A DNA stretch of 64,000 nt from Rhizobium phaseoli (lineage in GTDB: Bacteria > Pseudomonadota > Alphaproteobacteria > Rhizobiales > Rhizobiaceae), in NCBI RefSeq assembly GCF_010668805.1, contig NZ_WUFT01000010.1:62001-126000 (forward strand), in the 5' to 3' direction. The position numbers and the translations under genes were made by a program. Of the stretch, positions 34,701-43,898 are shown in pieces (the first letter of the stretch is position 1; each line of letters begins with the position of its first letter). Under the pieces are notes generated by a model, which was given only the letters and a program-made list of their open reading frames with translations, did no database searches and was not told where the DNA came from.

Positions 34701-35357
34701 TCAGCCGAGAACCGGCATCTCCGCCAGAACCTTCTCCGTGCCATGGAGCCTGAGGAAGGCGGTGACCGCCCTCTCCGCCTGGCGTGCGGTATCCTTGAGG
34801 CCGGGTTCACCGAGCAGCATGCGCACATGCAGGTCGGAAACAACAAGGCCGTAAAGCGTGTGATAAGCCTCATCGGCATCGGAAAACCGCAGAAGCCCTG
34901 CCCTCTTTCCGGCATCGATCAGCGCCATGGCGCGGCGGTCGATCTGGCGGCGGCCGCGCTCGAGCAGCAGCTTGCCGAGCTTCGAGCCGTCGCGGTTCGA
35001 CTGGCCGATCGCCAGCCGGTTCAGCGCCAGCGAGACGTCGCCAGCCAGCACCTCCAGCAGGTCGCGCGCGAAAATCACGACATGGTCGTGCAGGCTCGCC
35101 GCCGTCAGCCGTTCGCCGTTGCGCTCGAAGGTGCGCACCTTGCTCGCCTGATAGGCAATCATCGCCGACAAGAGCCCGTCGCGATCACCGAACCATTTGT
35201 AGAGGCTTTCCTTCGAGCAATTGGCGGCACGCGCGACGCCCGAGGTCGTCAGCGCCTTCTCGCCGCCATCGACGAGCAACCGTAGCGCCTGCTCCAGAAC
35301 GGCGTTCTGGCGCGGCGAAAATTCGCTCGGCTCTGCGGTATCGACGGACAAGGTCAT
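34701..35357 (-). CDS. TetR/AcrR-family transcriptional regulator
   Basis: A 218-residue repressor. The N-terminal HTH (about residues 15-65) is VLEQALRLLVDGGEKALTTSGVARAANCSKESLYKWFGDRDGLL; the rest is an all-helical ligand domain. It ends 50 bp upstream of ilvC on the same strand, but ilvC has its own signals. A perfect 16-bp palindrome at 35369 sits 12 bp before its start and is probably its own operator. No separate target gene is evident apart from, possibly, the divergent gene at 35539. Confidence 0.9.
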   Translation of the reverse strand: MTLSVDTAEPSEFSPRQNAVLEQALRLLVDGGEKALTTSGVARAANCSKESLYKWFGDRDGLLSAMIAYQASKVRTFERNGERLTAASLHDHVVIFARDLLEVLAGDVSLALNRLAIGQSNRDGSKLGKLLLERGRRQIDRRAMALIDAGKRAGLLRFSDADEAYHTLYGLVVSDLHVRMLLGEPGLKDTARQAERAVTAFLRLHGTEKVLAEMPVLG

Positions 35358-35368
35358 AGCTCCATATA

Positions 35369-35384
35369 CGTACCGTACGGTACG
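35369..35384. promoter_or_regulatory. TetR-family operator, perfect palindrome
   Basis: CGTACCGTACGGTACG is a perfect 16-bp palindrome located 12-27 bp before the TetR start. This placement is typical of autorepression. Confidence 0.8.
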
Positions 35385-35538
35385 GTTCTTGGCGTTTATG
35401 CGCCAAACCGATCAGGTCGTCAAGAAGCCCGGATAGATTTTTTAATACGGGAAACCGCGCTGAAATACCAGAATTGGATAGGCACCGCCGCTCAGCGATC
35501 GCATAGTGCCACGCTACGCGATTTTCCCGGAGGCTTCG

Positions 35539-35985
35539 ATGTCACGTCTGTCTGCAGCTGTTTTCTTGCTCGGAGCAATTTTCCTTGGCGGCTCAGACGC
35601 TCTCGCCCAGTCTGACAGCGACGTCTATAACCGCATCGAGGAACTGCACGGCGATGCCGCAGGATTTGACCGGCCGCTGCGCCAACTCGTTCAAGCCATG
35701 CGCGCCGGCGATGCCGAAACCATTGCCAGCCTTGCCGAATACCCTTTGACGATCAAGGCCAATGGCGAGAGCTATGACGTCGAGAGCGCCGAGGATTTCA
35801 TCGACAATTTCGACGACCTGGTGGCACAGGAAACGCGCAGCGCCGTCGGGCGCCAGCAATATCAGGATCTCTTCGTCAACAGCGACGGCGTCATGCTCGC
35901 AAACGGCGCAGTCTGGATGGGCGCCGTCTGCGAAGACAGCGCCTGCGAGACGAGCCATTGGGCGATCATCGCGATCAACAACTGA
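35539..35985 (+). CDS. Secreted hypothetical protein, 148 residues
   Basis: A signal peptide (AAVFLLGAIFLGGSDALA, about residues 4-22) precedes a mature domain of about 125 residues. It contains HGDAAGFDRPLRQLVQAMRAGDAETIASLAEYPLTI, then a helix-strand region and one Cys pair near the end (VCEDSACETSHWAIIAIN). The NTF2-like pattern of a small alpha+beta cone (AMRAGDAETIASLAEYPL) is plausible. No function is known to me. ATG 35539 has CCCGGAGG upstream. It probably forms a unit with the DUF4087 gene 22 bp later. Confidence 0.7.
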   Translation: MSRLSAAVFLLGAIFLGGSDALAQSDSDVYNRIEELHGDAAGFDRPLRQLVQAMRAGDAETIASLAEYPLTIKANGESYDVESAEDFIDNFDDLVAQETRSAVGRQQYQDLFVNSDGVMLANGAVWMGAVCEDSACETSHWAIIAINN

Positions 35986-36007
35986 AATCTGGCAACAAGG
36001 AAAACCC

Positions 36008-36373
36008 ATGAAATACCGGATAGCCGCCGCGGTGATGACCGCAGCCCTTGTGGTCGCAACCAGTGCGCGGGCCGCCGAAACCCGTTGCGGCTGGCTCGAA
36101 AATCCGACCCCCGCCAACTGGTGGCTGGAGGATGCCGACAGCACCTGGACGATCATGACCCAGGGTGACGATGCCGGCGAACTGGAAGGAATGGAGCTGA
36201 TCCATGACATCTCCGAGCACGATTACGTCAGAACCAATGGCAATTACGGCTATGCCTGCGCCTGCTTGAGCGTCGAGACGGACGGCAAGGAACGCATCAC
36301 GAAAATCCTCTCTTTCCGCCAACTTGCGCTCGCCAAATGCCGTGCTGACAAGGCGCTGAAATTTCCCGGCTGA
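36008..36373 (+). CDS. DUF4087-family secreted protein
   Basis: A 121-residue exported protein: signal peptide ending TSARA, then ETRCGWLENPTPANWWLEDADSTWTIMTQG. This is the hallmark of DUF4087, followed by NYGYACACLSVETDG with further cysteines. Function unknown; members are small periplasmic proteins. ATG 36008 follows CAAGGAAAACCC. It comes directly after the secreted protein gene at 35539, so the two are probably co-expressed. Confidence 0.82.
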   Translation: MKYRIAAAVMTAALVVATSARAAETRCGWLENPTPANWWLEDADSTWTIMTQGDDAGELEGMELIHDISEHDYVRTNGNYGYACACLSVETDGKERITKILSFRQLALAKCRADKALKFPG

Positions 36374-36379
36374 TCAGCT

Positions 36380-38065
36380 TTAAGACGCAGTAGCGCAACC
36401 GGCGGGAATCGAGACAGGCTCTGCCGGCATAGTCTTATCGATCGCGTAAAGCTTTGCGAAACCGGCATCCTCGATCAACGTCAGGTCCGCCGGCATCAAG
36501 GTGCCGACATAGCGGTCGGGGATATCGGCATTGGCGACAAGAATAAAATCGAAACGTCTGCGCCAGTCCGAAAGATAAGGCGTAAACTCCTCGTACTCCC
36601 GCATCATTGCGGGACATGAAAGCACGCCGATCGACAGCAGATTGCCCTCAGGGACCGCAATCTCCGACCATGGCGGCAGAACGGATAACGGCTGCTTGCC
36701 TTTTGCCGTGAAGACCGTCGGCACGAAAGCATGGGAGAAGGGAACGGCGAGCGTCGGCAGGTGCCGGAAAGTATCCAGCCCCCAGGCAAAATACCGATTG
36801 GAGTGGGCAAGACCGACCGCCGTCGCGGGTTCATGCCCCAGAGGCAGCACAGCCGCACCAGCCGGCACATTTTTCAGCACACGCTCGACAGCAGTGACAT
36901 CCTTCTGTGCCAACCACCAGTTCCAACCGACCCAGGCTGTACGGCCGAAGACCGCAAGATTGACGAGGAGCGCCAAGAACAGCGCCTGCCGGCGCGTGAG
37001 ATTTGCAAACGGGCACACCATCGCCATGGCGACGAGCGCCGTCATGATCGGAAAGCGCCAACTAATCCATCCAGTGCCGAGCATGTGCCGTGGCGAAACA
37101 CAGGAGAGAAGCAATAGGCCGCATCCGGCGACGGCAAGACCTGCATGCATGCGGATGTCGCCCGCCCGTGCGGCACGCGTGCAGACGAGGATCAGCGGCA
37201 AAATCAGCACGACATCCACCAGCGGGACGTAGGTGGCGATGGCCGACAGCAGATTGATGGCGATAAGGGCGACGCCGTCGTTCCAGACAATTCCAAGGCC
37301 ATCACCACCGGCATTGGGCAAAGCTGCCGTATGGAGATAGAGCGCGAGCGGCGGCAGGATGCAGGTCGCGAGCGCCAGCGTCAATCGGCCGGCAAGCCTG
37401 ACGACGCCCGCCTTCGATCGCACTATGTCGAAGCGCCAGGAAAATTCGAGACCGCAGACGATCGCCATATAGAAGCCGAGCGAGAAGATGTGCATTGCCG
37501 TCAGCAGCAATGCCGCGGCAAGCCGCCAGGCAAACAGCAGGCCGGGATTTCGGCCCTGCAGCCGTAAATCGACGCAGGCGAAGAACAAGGCCATACCAAG
37601 GCCGATCTGGAAGTTGATGAAACCGCCGATCATCGTCGAGCACCAGCCAAGCGACGTTATTGCGATCTGCCAATAGTGCCGGCCGCCGAACAGGGCGCGA
37701 TGCAGGGAGATCGCGCCAAGCGGCGGCAGCACGATCGCCAGGAAAAGCAAGGCCCGCGCCAGCCTGTCGGCGCCGACAACCGGCCCCAGCCAGGTGGCGA
37801 GAAGATCGATGCCGACATTGGTAAAGGTGCGGCTCCAATCGACCGCGTAGATTTGAGGAAACGGCTGCTCGCCGATCCCGCCCGAAAGAAGCCAGATACG
37901 GGCGTAGTGATTGGCGTAGTCGAGAACCGGCGGAAAGCGAAACAGCACCACCAGGGCCGCGGCAAGCGCGACGAAAGCAATGATCGCAATGGTGGAATCC
38001 TGCCTGGCGTCTAGTTCTTCGGGCCTGGATGCCGAATGAACAGGCGCAGCAATCCGGTCCATCAT
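36380..38065 (-). CDS. Large integral membrane protein, GT-C/Gtr-like
   Basis: A 561-residue protein with about ten or eleven hydrophobic segments in the first 400 residues, an acidic first external loop (VLDYANHYARIWLL, near residue 50) and a soluble C-terminal part of about 160 residues. This layout fits GT-C glycosyltransferases such as the serotype-specific Gtr proteins, which take a sugar from a polyprenol carrier. Its ATG overlaps the end of the GtrB-like gene by 4 bp, supporting that pairing. The catalytic acid is not certain from sequence alone. Confidence 0.7.
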   Translation of the reverse strand: MMDRIAAPVHSASRPEELDARQDSTIAIIAFVALAAALVVLFRFPPVLDYANHYARIWLLSGGIGEQPFPQIYAVDWSRTFTNVGIDLLATWLGPVVGADRLARALLFLAIVLPPLGAISLHRALFGGRHYWQIAITSLGWCSTMIGGFINFQIGLGMALFFACVDLRLQGRNPGLLFAWRLAAALLLTAMHIFSLGFYMAIVCGLEFSWRFDIVRSKAGVVRLAGRLTLALATCILPPLALYLHTAALPNAGGDGLGIVWNDGVALIAINLLSAIATYVPLVDVVLILPLILVCTRAARAGDIRMHAGLAVAGCGLLLLSCVSPRHMLGTGWISWRFPIMTALVAMAMVCPFANLTRRQALFLALLVNLAVFGRTAWVGWNWWLAQKDVTAVERVLKNVPAGAAVLPLGHEPATAVGLAHSNRYFAWGLDTFRHLPTLAVPFSHAFVPTVFTAKGKQPLSVLPPWSEIAVPEGNLLSIGVLSCPAMMREYEEFTPYLSDWRRRFDFILVANADIPDRYVGTLMPADLTLIEDAGFAKLYAIDKTMPAEPVSIPAGCATAS

Positions 38066-39117
38066 CCGATCCGGCTGTTCTTTTGCGAGCGCGGCTCACC
38101 GGATGTAAAGGCTGCATCCAGCGCGGAGCGCTTGTCGCCGGCGCTCATCTCCGAAAAAGCCGTCGGCAGCTCGGCATGTTCGCCGCTGCGCAGGATGGTC
38201 TCGATCATGAACATTGGCCGCCTCTTGCTCTCCTGCACGAGACGGCCGAGATATTCGCCGATGATGCCGATGCAGATCAGCTGGATGGCGCTGAAGGCGC
38301 TGACCGCAGCCATGATCGACGACCAGCCGGTGACCGTCTCGTCCTGCAGCCAGCGCACGAAGGTATAGGCGAGCAGCGCCATCGCGACCCCGGCGCTGAT
38401 CATGCCGAGCCATGTGGCGATGCGCAGTGGCGTCGTGGAAAAACTGGTGATCGCATCGAGCGCGAAATTGATCATCTTGCGCAGCGGATATTTCGTCGTG
38501 CCGGCAAAACGGGCGTCGCGCTCATAGGGAAGCGCCACCTGCCTGCCGCCGATCCAGCTGACCATGCCGCGAATGAAACGATCGCGCTCCGGCATCGCCA
38601 GCAGAATATCGACCACGCGCCGGCGCATCAGCCGGAAATCGCCGGTATCGCGCGGGATGGTCACGGAAGCGAGCCTGGAAAGCGCACGGTAAAAAAGCGA
38701 CGCGGAGGCGAGCTTGAACCAGCTTTCGCCTTCGCGGCGCGTGCGCTGGCCGTAAACGACATCGGCGCCACGCTCCATGATCGGCATCATCATCAAAAGT
38801 AGCTCGGGCGGGTCCTGCAGATCGGCGTCGATCAAAAGAACGCGCTCGCCCCGCGACGCGGAAAGACCGGCCGTCGAGGCCAGCTGGTGGCCGTGATTGC
38901 GCAGGAGACGAACGCCGAGCACCTGCGGCAGCTTCGCCGCCAGATCCGAGATGATCTCCCAGGTGCCGTCGGACGAGCCGTCATCGACGAGGATGAGCTC
39001 AAAGGCGTCGCCGGCAACGCTCTGCGCGGCAGCGGCGGCGCGGCGGCAGAACTCACGCAGACCTTCTTCCTCGTTGTGACAAGGCGCGACGATGGAAAGA
39101 GACGGTGCTTGCGTCAT
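38062..39117 (-). CDS. GtrB-like polyprenyl-phosphate glycosyltransferase (GT2)
   Basis: A 351-residue GT2 enzyme. Motifs are VAPCHNEEEGL, ILVDDGSSDGTWEII (residues 45-52), LLIDADLQDPPELL (DxD at 97-99) and RDTGDFRLMRRRVVD. Two C-terminal membrane segments are present (LGMISAGVAMALLAYTFV and AVSAFSAIQLICIGIIG). This is the GtrB/DPMS layout that loads a nucleotide sugar onto bactoprenol phosphate. The product would be used by the membrane protein encoded downstream, overlapping by 4 bp. A GtrA flippase is not seen. Likely lipopolysaccharide or exopolysaccharide decoration. Confidence 0.88.
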   Translation of the reverse strand: MTQAPSLSIVAPCHNEEEGLREFCRRAAAAAQSVAGDAFELILVDDGSSDGTWEIISDLAAKLPQVLGVRLLRNHGHQLASTAGLSASRGERVLLIDADLQDPPELLLMMMPIMERGADVVYGQRTRREGESWFKLASASLFYRALSRLASVTIPRDTGDFRLMRRRVVDILLAMPERDRFIRGMVSWIGGRQVALPYERDARFAGTTKYPLRKMINFALDAITSFSTTPLRIATWLGMISAGVAMALLAYTFVRWLQDETVTGWSSIMAAVSAFSAIQLICIGIIGEYLGRLVQESKRRPMFMIETILRSGEHAELPTAFSEMSAGDKRSALDAAFTSGEPRSQKNSRIG

Positions 39118-39215
39118 GCGGACGGCGGTGCCTGCTTGATTGATAGCACCAGCCTAACCGGGAATCGTCAAACATCCTTTAATGGCCGGATGGCGCCGCC
39201 GGACGTTCTTGAACG

Positions 39216-40124
39216 CTATTCCGCCGCCATGATCTCGCGCCCGCCGTCGACATCGCGGGCCGGCGAGGCCCCATAAAGACGGCTGTATTCGCGGCTGAAC
39301 TGCGACGGGCTCTGATAGCCGACGCGGTGGCCGGCCGTGCCGGCGTCGAGCCGCTCGACGAACATCAGCCGACGTGCTTCATGCAAGCGAAGCTGCTTCT
39401 GATACTGCACCGGCGTCATTGCCGTGACCGATTTGAAATGGTGATGGAAGGACGAGACACTCATGTTCACGCGGTCGGCAAGGTCCTCGATGCGCAGCGG
39501 CCGCGCGAAATTCTCCTTCAGCCAGGAGACGGCGCGCGCGATCCTGTTGCTGTGGCTGTCAGCCGTGGCGATGTTGATCAGCCGAGCGCCGTGCGGCCCG
39601 GTCAGCACCCGGTAGAGGATTTCCTGCTCGATCAGCGGCGCCATGGCAGGAATGTCGCCTGGACGATCGAGCAAGCGCAGCAGGCGGACGGCGGCATCCA
39701 TCAATTCCGGCGGCGCGACGTTCACCACCATGCCGCGCTGCCCGTCGGTATGGGCGGCCGGGCGCGGAATATCGATGCGGCTGAGCAGCTCCAGAAGCTT
39801 TTCGGAATCGATTGCCAGCCCCAGGCAGAGATGCGGAACCTCAGGGCTCGCTTCCGTGACCCGCCAGGCGACAGGCAGGTCGAGCGAGGTCAGCAGATAA
39901 TCCCCGGTGCCGTAGCTGATCTGTTCCGTGCCGAGCTGCAGGCTCTTGGCTCCCTGCAGCACGAAGGCAAAACAGGGCCGGTAGCTGCTGTGCAAGGGAT
40001 CGCTGGGCCTGGACCGGCGGCTGACATGAAGATTGCCGATTGAAGTGGAGAACTCACCGTCGTGAGGCGCAAAGCGCATCGCGATATCGACGATCTCCTG
40101 ATAGGGGCTGAAGGGCAAAGTCAT
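39216..40124 (-). CDS. AraC-family regulator (AraC_N type)
   Basis: A 302-residue regulator. The N-terminal cupin-like AraC_N domain (about residues 20-180) contains RPCFAFVLQGAKSLQLG and YLLTSLDLPVAWRV. The C-terminal double HTH (about 195-290) has IEDLADRVNMSVSSFHHHFKSVTAMTPVQYQKQLRL and AGHRVGYQSPSQFSREYSRLYG. Such AraC proteins often sit next to an oxidoreductase gene they control. The divergent zinc alcohol dehydrogenase at 40343 is the obvious target. Paired 12-bp direct repeats lie just upstream of its start. Confidence 0.9.
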   Translation of the reverse strand: MTLPFSPYQEIVDIAMRFAPHDGEFSTSIGNLHVSRRSRPSDPLHSSYRPCFAFVLQGAKSLQLGTEQISYGTGDYLLTSLDLPVAWRVTEASPEVPHLCLGLAIDSEKLLELLSRIDIPRPAAHTDGQRGMVVNVAPPELMDAAVRLLRLLDRPGDIPAMAPLIEQEILYRVLTGPHGARLINIATADSHSNRIARAVSWLKENFARPLRIEDLADRVNMSVSSFHHHFKSVTAMTPVQYQKQLRLHEARRLMFVERLDAGTAGHRVGYQSPSQFSREYSRLYGASPARDVDGGREIMAAE

Positions 40125-40139
40125 GCGGCAACTCTCTCT

Positions 40140-40166
40140 GTCAGCTGTCTGACTGTCAGCTGTCTG
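40140..40166. promoter_or_regulatory. Paired direct repeats upstream of the AraC gene
   Basis: GTCAGCTGTCTG occurs twice with a 15-bp period in the leader of the AraC gene. Tandem half-sites are the normal target form of AraC proteins, though a plain duplication is possible. Confidence 0.5.
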
Positions 40167-40342
40167 GCGCGGGCGATATCGCCCTTATCTAGAGTGTCTT
40201 TGCCATTTCGCAAACAGCCGGGCGCCTGACTTTTGCAGGATCGTGCAAGAAGCTGAGAGGATCACTCTAACGCCCTTGCCAGCATCCGGGCAATAGTCCG
40301 CCATCCCGCTCAACCCCTCCCAACCCCAAAAGGAAGCATCAG

Positions 40343-41389
40343 ATGGCTATCGCAAAAGGCTATGCCGCTACCGACGCGTCGCAACCGCTGACCCCCTTCA
40401 CCTTCGAGCGCCGCGAACCCAATGATGACGACGTCGTCATCGCAGTTCAATATTGCGGCGTCTGCCACTCCGACATTCACCAGGCCCGCAACGAGTGGGG
40501 CAATTCCATTTTCCCGATGGTACCGGGCCACGAGGTCGCCGGCGTCGTTTCCGCCGTCGGCTCCAAGGTCACGAAATTCAAGGTCGGCGACCGCGTCGGC
40601 GTCGGCTGCTTCGTCGATTCCTGCGTCGGCTGCGCTACGCGTGACCTGGATTACGAGCACTACATGCCGGGCCTCGTCCCGACCTATAACGGCTATGAAG
40701 CGGATGGCACGACCCCGACCTTCGGCGGCTACTCCGACTCGATCGTCGTCAAGGAAGGTTATGTGCTGCGCTTCCCCGACAATATTCCACTCGATTCCGG
40801 CGCCCCGCTGCTTTGCGCCGGCATCACGCTTTATTCGCCGCTCGCGCATTGGAAAGCCGGTCCCGGCAAGAAGATTGCGATCGTCGGCATGGGCGGCCTC
40901 GGCCACATGGGCGTGAAGATCGGTGCTGCCATGGGCGCCGACATCACCGTCCTCTCCCAATCGCTGTCGAAGAAGGAAGACGGCCTCAAGCTCGGCGCCA
41001 AGGACTATTATGCAACGAGCGACGCCGAGACCTTCACCAAACTCGCCGGCACCTTCGACCTGATCATCAACACGGTCGGCACCACAATCGACTGGAACGC
41101 CTATCTCAACCTGTTGAAGTCTGATGGCACGATGGTTCTGGTCGGCGTTCCCGAGCACCCGGTTCCGGTCCACGCCTTCTCGGTCATCGGCGGGCGCAAG
41201 AGCCTGGCGGGCTCGATGATCGGCTCGATCAAGGAAACCCAGGAAATGCTCGACTTCTGCGGCAAACACAACATCGTCTCCGAGATCGAGAAGATCGACA
41301 TCCAGAATATCAACGAAGCCTATGAGCGGGTCGTCAAGAGCGACGTCCGCTATCGCTTCGTCATCGATATTGCCTCGCTGTCGGCTTGA
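40343..41389 (+). CDS. Zinc-type NAD(P)-dependent alcohol dehydrogenase (YahK/CAD-like)
   Basis: A 348-residue MDR. Catalytic zinc ligands are seen in [11 protein letters not shown] and [10 protein letters not shown], and the cofactor loop is [17 protein letters not shown]. The structural-zinc lobe is altered: the usual four cysteines of YahK/CAD enzymes are reduced to [16 protein letters not shown], with Arg and Tyr/Met at the last two places. It should reduce aldehydes or oxidise alcohols; the substrate is open. It is divergent from the AraC regulator and ends with a strong terminator. Confidence 0.92.
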   Translation: MAIAKGYAATDASQPLTPFTFERREPNDDDVVIAVQYCGVCHSDIHQARNEWGNSIFPMVPGHEVAGVVSAVGSKVTKFKVGDRVGVGCFVDSCVGCATRDLDYEHYMPGLVPTYNGYEADGTTPTFGGYSDSIVVKEGYVLRFPDNIPLDSGAPLLCAGITLYSPLAHWKAGPGKKIAIVGMGGLGHMGVKIGAAMGADITVLSQSLSKKEDGLKLGAKDYYATSDAETFTKLAGTFDLIINTVGTTIDWNAYLNLLKSDGTMVLVGVPEHPVPVHAFSVIGGRKSLAGSMIGSIKETQEMLDFCGKHNIVSEIEKIDIQNINEAYERVVKSDVRYRFVIDIASLSA

Positions 41390-41395
41390 AGAATG

Positions 41396-41427
41396 AAAGG
41401 CGGCTCCTTCGGGGGCCGCCTTTTTTT
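41396..41427 (+). terminator. Terminator after the alcohol dehydrogenase gene
   Basis: AAAGGCGGCTCC pairs with GGGGCCGCCTTT around a TTCG loop and ends in seven T. It lies 7 bp after the stop. Confidence 0.9.
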
Positions 41428-41451
41428 GATAACGGCATACTCCACCGGCCC

Positions 41452-41582
41452 TCATGCTGAGGTGCGATCCAAAGGATCGCCTCGAAGCATCATCCGCCAA
41501 CGCCGCTTCTACCGCCACTTCAGAGCGCCCGCCCCCTGCTTCGAGGCTCCGGCCTTCGGCCTGCGCACCTCAGCATGAGGCT
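41452..41582. repeat. Palindromic intergenic repeat, family D
   Basis: CCTCATGCTGAGGTGCGATCC at the left is mirrored by CTGCGCACCTCAGCATGAGG at the right, with GCCTCGAAGCA/TGCTTCGAGGC inside. The right arm runs into the 3' end of the TetM-like gene and supplies its stop codon. Confidence 0.8.
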
Positions 41583-43525
41583 CTCGTGGACTGCAGCCGC
41601 AACAGATATTCCACCGGGTTGAACGGATCAGGCCCCGAACGCAGACGCAGGCGCGGCGGCCTTGATATCGGGGCGTAGTGATCGAAAGCGGTTTCCATCG
41701 TCCCTGCCCCGCTCGTCAGGCCCGGCAATTGCTGCTGGACGCTTTGAACCATCTGAGACGCCAGAGCGCCTTCGAGCCGCGCCACGCCATCGGCGATCAC
41801 GGAATGCGACGTCGCCGCAGCGGACTTCGCCAGCAGAGTGAGCACGCTGCTCAGGCTCTCGACGGGCGCTTCCAGGTGAAAGCGGTCGAAAGGTTCGCAG
41901 ACGGCCGTTTGCGCAGCCGAGAGTGCCGTTGCCAGCACCCAGGGCGTCAACTGCCGAAAATCGGCAGCGGTGCTTGCGGGCGAACTGTGCCGCGCCGCCG
42001 TCATCGCCACATGGCAATCGATGACCTGCCAGCCGAAAATGCCCTGCTTCAGCGCCTCGAACACGGTTTCCTCGACCGCCCGGTAAAAGGCGACGGGCAT
42101 CTGGCCGACCTCCACCTCCAGCGCGAAGCTGTTGCCCGAGCCGGCAGGGCGCGGCTCGACGCGCAGGCCGATAGTGGCGAGAAACGGATTCGGTTCCTTG
42201 AAGAGGATCTGCAGGCCGGCCCCGCTGCCGACGGGTCTTTCGACTAGGATGACCGTGCTTTCCTCGAAACCCGCCTCGAGGCCGAAATCCGTCAGCAGCG
42301 TCGATTGGATCACTTCCTTCTGCACCTCGCCATAGAGCGACACGAAGACTTCATTCGTCTCCTCGGTCCTGCGCAGATTGATCAGCGGATCCTGCTCGGC
42401 CATCTGGTTCAGCGCCAACCAAAGCGCCGCGCTGTCCGAGAGCCGTCGGGCAAGCACGCGTGTTTCGAGCGTCGGCGGGGCAAAGTAAGCCCGCCCGCCC
42501 AAGGCCGGATTGCTGCCCACCGCATCGCCGATCCGGGCACCGGCAAGGCCGCTGACGCAGGCGATCTGACCGGCGCAGAAGCTCGCGGCGCCATGGCTGC
42601 GGCCGGCCTCGAACACGTGGATTGCAGTCACCCGTTCCTCGCCCCCGGGCAGATCCAGATATTGCCGCAGCCGCACGGTGCCCGAAGTCAGGTAGAGATA
42701 GGCGAGCTTTTCGCCGCCCCAGCCGCGCTCGATCTTGAAGGCCTTGCCGGCGACCGGCCCGTCCGGATCAAGCCGCCGCTCGGGCAACAAAGTCGCGATA
42801 GCAGAGCTAAGCGCCGGCACGCCGGCGCCGGTCATGGCCGCTCCTGCGAAAACGGGATGCACCAAGCCCCTTGCCACCTGATCAGCCAGACTGCGCCCGA
42901 GCCTTTCCCTGGTCAGCCGTTCTGGGGCGAGCACATAATCGTCGAGCAGCGCTTGGTCGTTCTCGCCGAGCGCTTCGCAGAGCGCCGAAAAAAGCGGCTC
43001 GTCTCCCGGCGCCAGAGCCTCCACCCGGGCAAGCTTGCTGCCGGCATCGATGACGGAGGACATGGCGATGGGACGCACCGCCAGTTGCGCGGCAAGGGCC
43101 TCCGTCACTTCCCGGTACCGCGCGCCTAGACGATCGACCTTGTTGACGAAGAAGACGAAGGGAACGCCGAGCCGCCGCAGCGCCCGCACCAGCACACGCG
43201 TCTGCGCCTGGACGCCTTCGACCGCCGAAACGACGACGACCGCCGCATCTAGCAACCCAAGCACCCGCTCGACCTCGGCGATGAAATCGGGGTGACCGGG
43301 CGTGTCGATCAGATTGACGGTCCTGTCGCCGATCGCAAACGACACCACCGCGGCCCTGATCGTGATGCCGCGTTGCCGCTCGAGTTCGAGTGTATCCGTC
43401 TGTGTATTGCCGGTATCGACGCTGCCAAGCTTGTCGATAACGCCGGCGTCAAAAAGCAGTCTTTCGGTAAGGCTAGTCTTGCCTGCATCCACATGGGCGA
43501 GGATGCCCAGATTCAAAGTGCGCAT
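41570..43525 (-). CDS. TetM/TetO-like (ribosomal-protection family) translational GTPase
   Basis: A 651-residue EF-G-like GTPase. G1 is AHVDAGKTSLTERLL (residues 10-17), the switch I region is RGIT (52-55), G3 is DTPGHPDF (74-78) and G4 is NKVD (128-131). Domains II-V follow, with the C-terminal GWQVIDCHVAMT and PVESLSSVLTLL of EF-G domains IV and V. Length matches Tet(M)/Otr(A). Such proteins release tetracycline from the ribosome; whether this chromosomal member does so is unknown. It lacks a TetR partner. The stop and last residues lie within a palindromic repeat. Confidence 0.88.
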   Translation of the reverse strand: MRTLNLGILAHVDAGKTSLTERLLFDAGVIDKLGSVDTGNTQTDTLELERQRGITIRAAVVSFAIGDRTVNLIDTPGHPDFIAEVERVLGLLDAAVVVVSAVEGVQAQTRVLVRALRRLGVPFVFFVNKVDRLGARYREVTEALAAQLAVRPIAMSSVIDAGSKLARVEALAPGDEPLFSALCEALGENDQALLDDYVLAPERLTRERLGRSLADQVARGLVHPVFAGAAMTGAGVPALSSAIATLLPERRLDPDGPVAGKAFKIERGWGGEKLAYLYLTSGTVRLRQYLDLPGGEERVTAIHVFEAGRSHGAASFCAGQIACVSGLAGARIGDAVGSNPALGGRAYFAPPTLETRVLARRLSDSAALWLALNQMAEQDPLINLRRTEETNEVFVSLYGEVQKEVIQSTLLTDFGLEAGFEESTVILVERPVGSGAGLQILFKEPNPFLATIGLRVEPRPAGSGNSFALEVEVGQMPVAFYRAVEETVFEALKQGIFGWQVIDCHVAMTAARHSSPASTAADFRQLTPWVLATALSAAQTAVCEPFDRFHLEAPVESLSSVLTLLAKSAAATSHSVIADGVARLEGALASQMVQSVQQQLPGLTSGAGTMETAFDHYAPISRPPRLRLRSGPDPFNPVEYLLRLQSTRASC

Positions 43526-43898
43526 GAACCACCAACTTCTCAGAAATTCGGATGTGATTTTCGTGAGAAGTGAGTCGGCGCATTGGAACCTCTATCCGTT
43601 GATACGGCTGGATGCGACGCCCCAGGTGGTGGTTGGGGGAAGCGCGCGGGATTCTAAGGCGGTATGGGGAGATGTGTCAAGCGTGGGTACTACCGCTTTG
43701 CGGGCTCCGGCCGTCGGCGCGTGCGCCCAGGGCACAACGATCAGCCCTCATGGTGAGGAGGCCAGCAGGGCCGTCTCGAACCACGAGGGCGGGTGGCTAC
43801 ATGCCTATATCCCTCGGTGAAACGTCGGTGGCCGGCCTCGTCCTTCGAGGCCCCTTCGGGGCACCTCAGGATGAGGCCGGAGAGACGGCGCAGGACGC
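43526..43898. other. Intergenic region with repeats between two minus-strand genes
   Basis: Near the TetM-like start, CTTCTCA (43532) and TGAGAAG (43563) form a spaced inverted repeat. Positions 43738-43805 and 43829-43885 hold family D repeat modules (CCTCATGGTGAGGAGG; GGCCGGCCTCGTCCTTCGAGG with GGGGCACCTCAGGATGAGG). No gene is seen. Confidence 0.55.
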
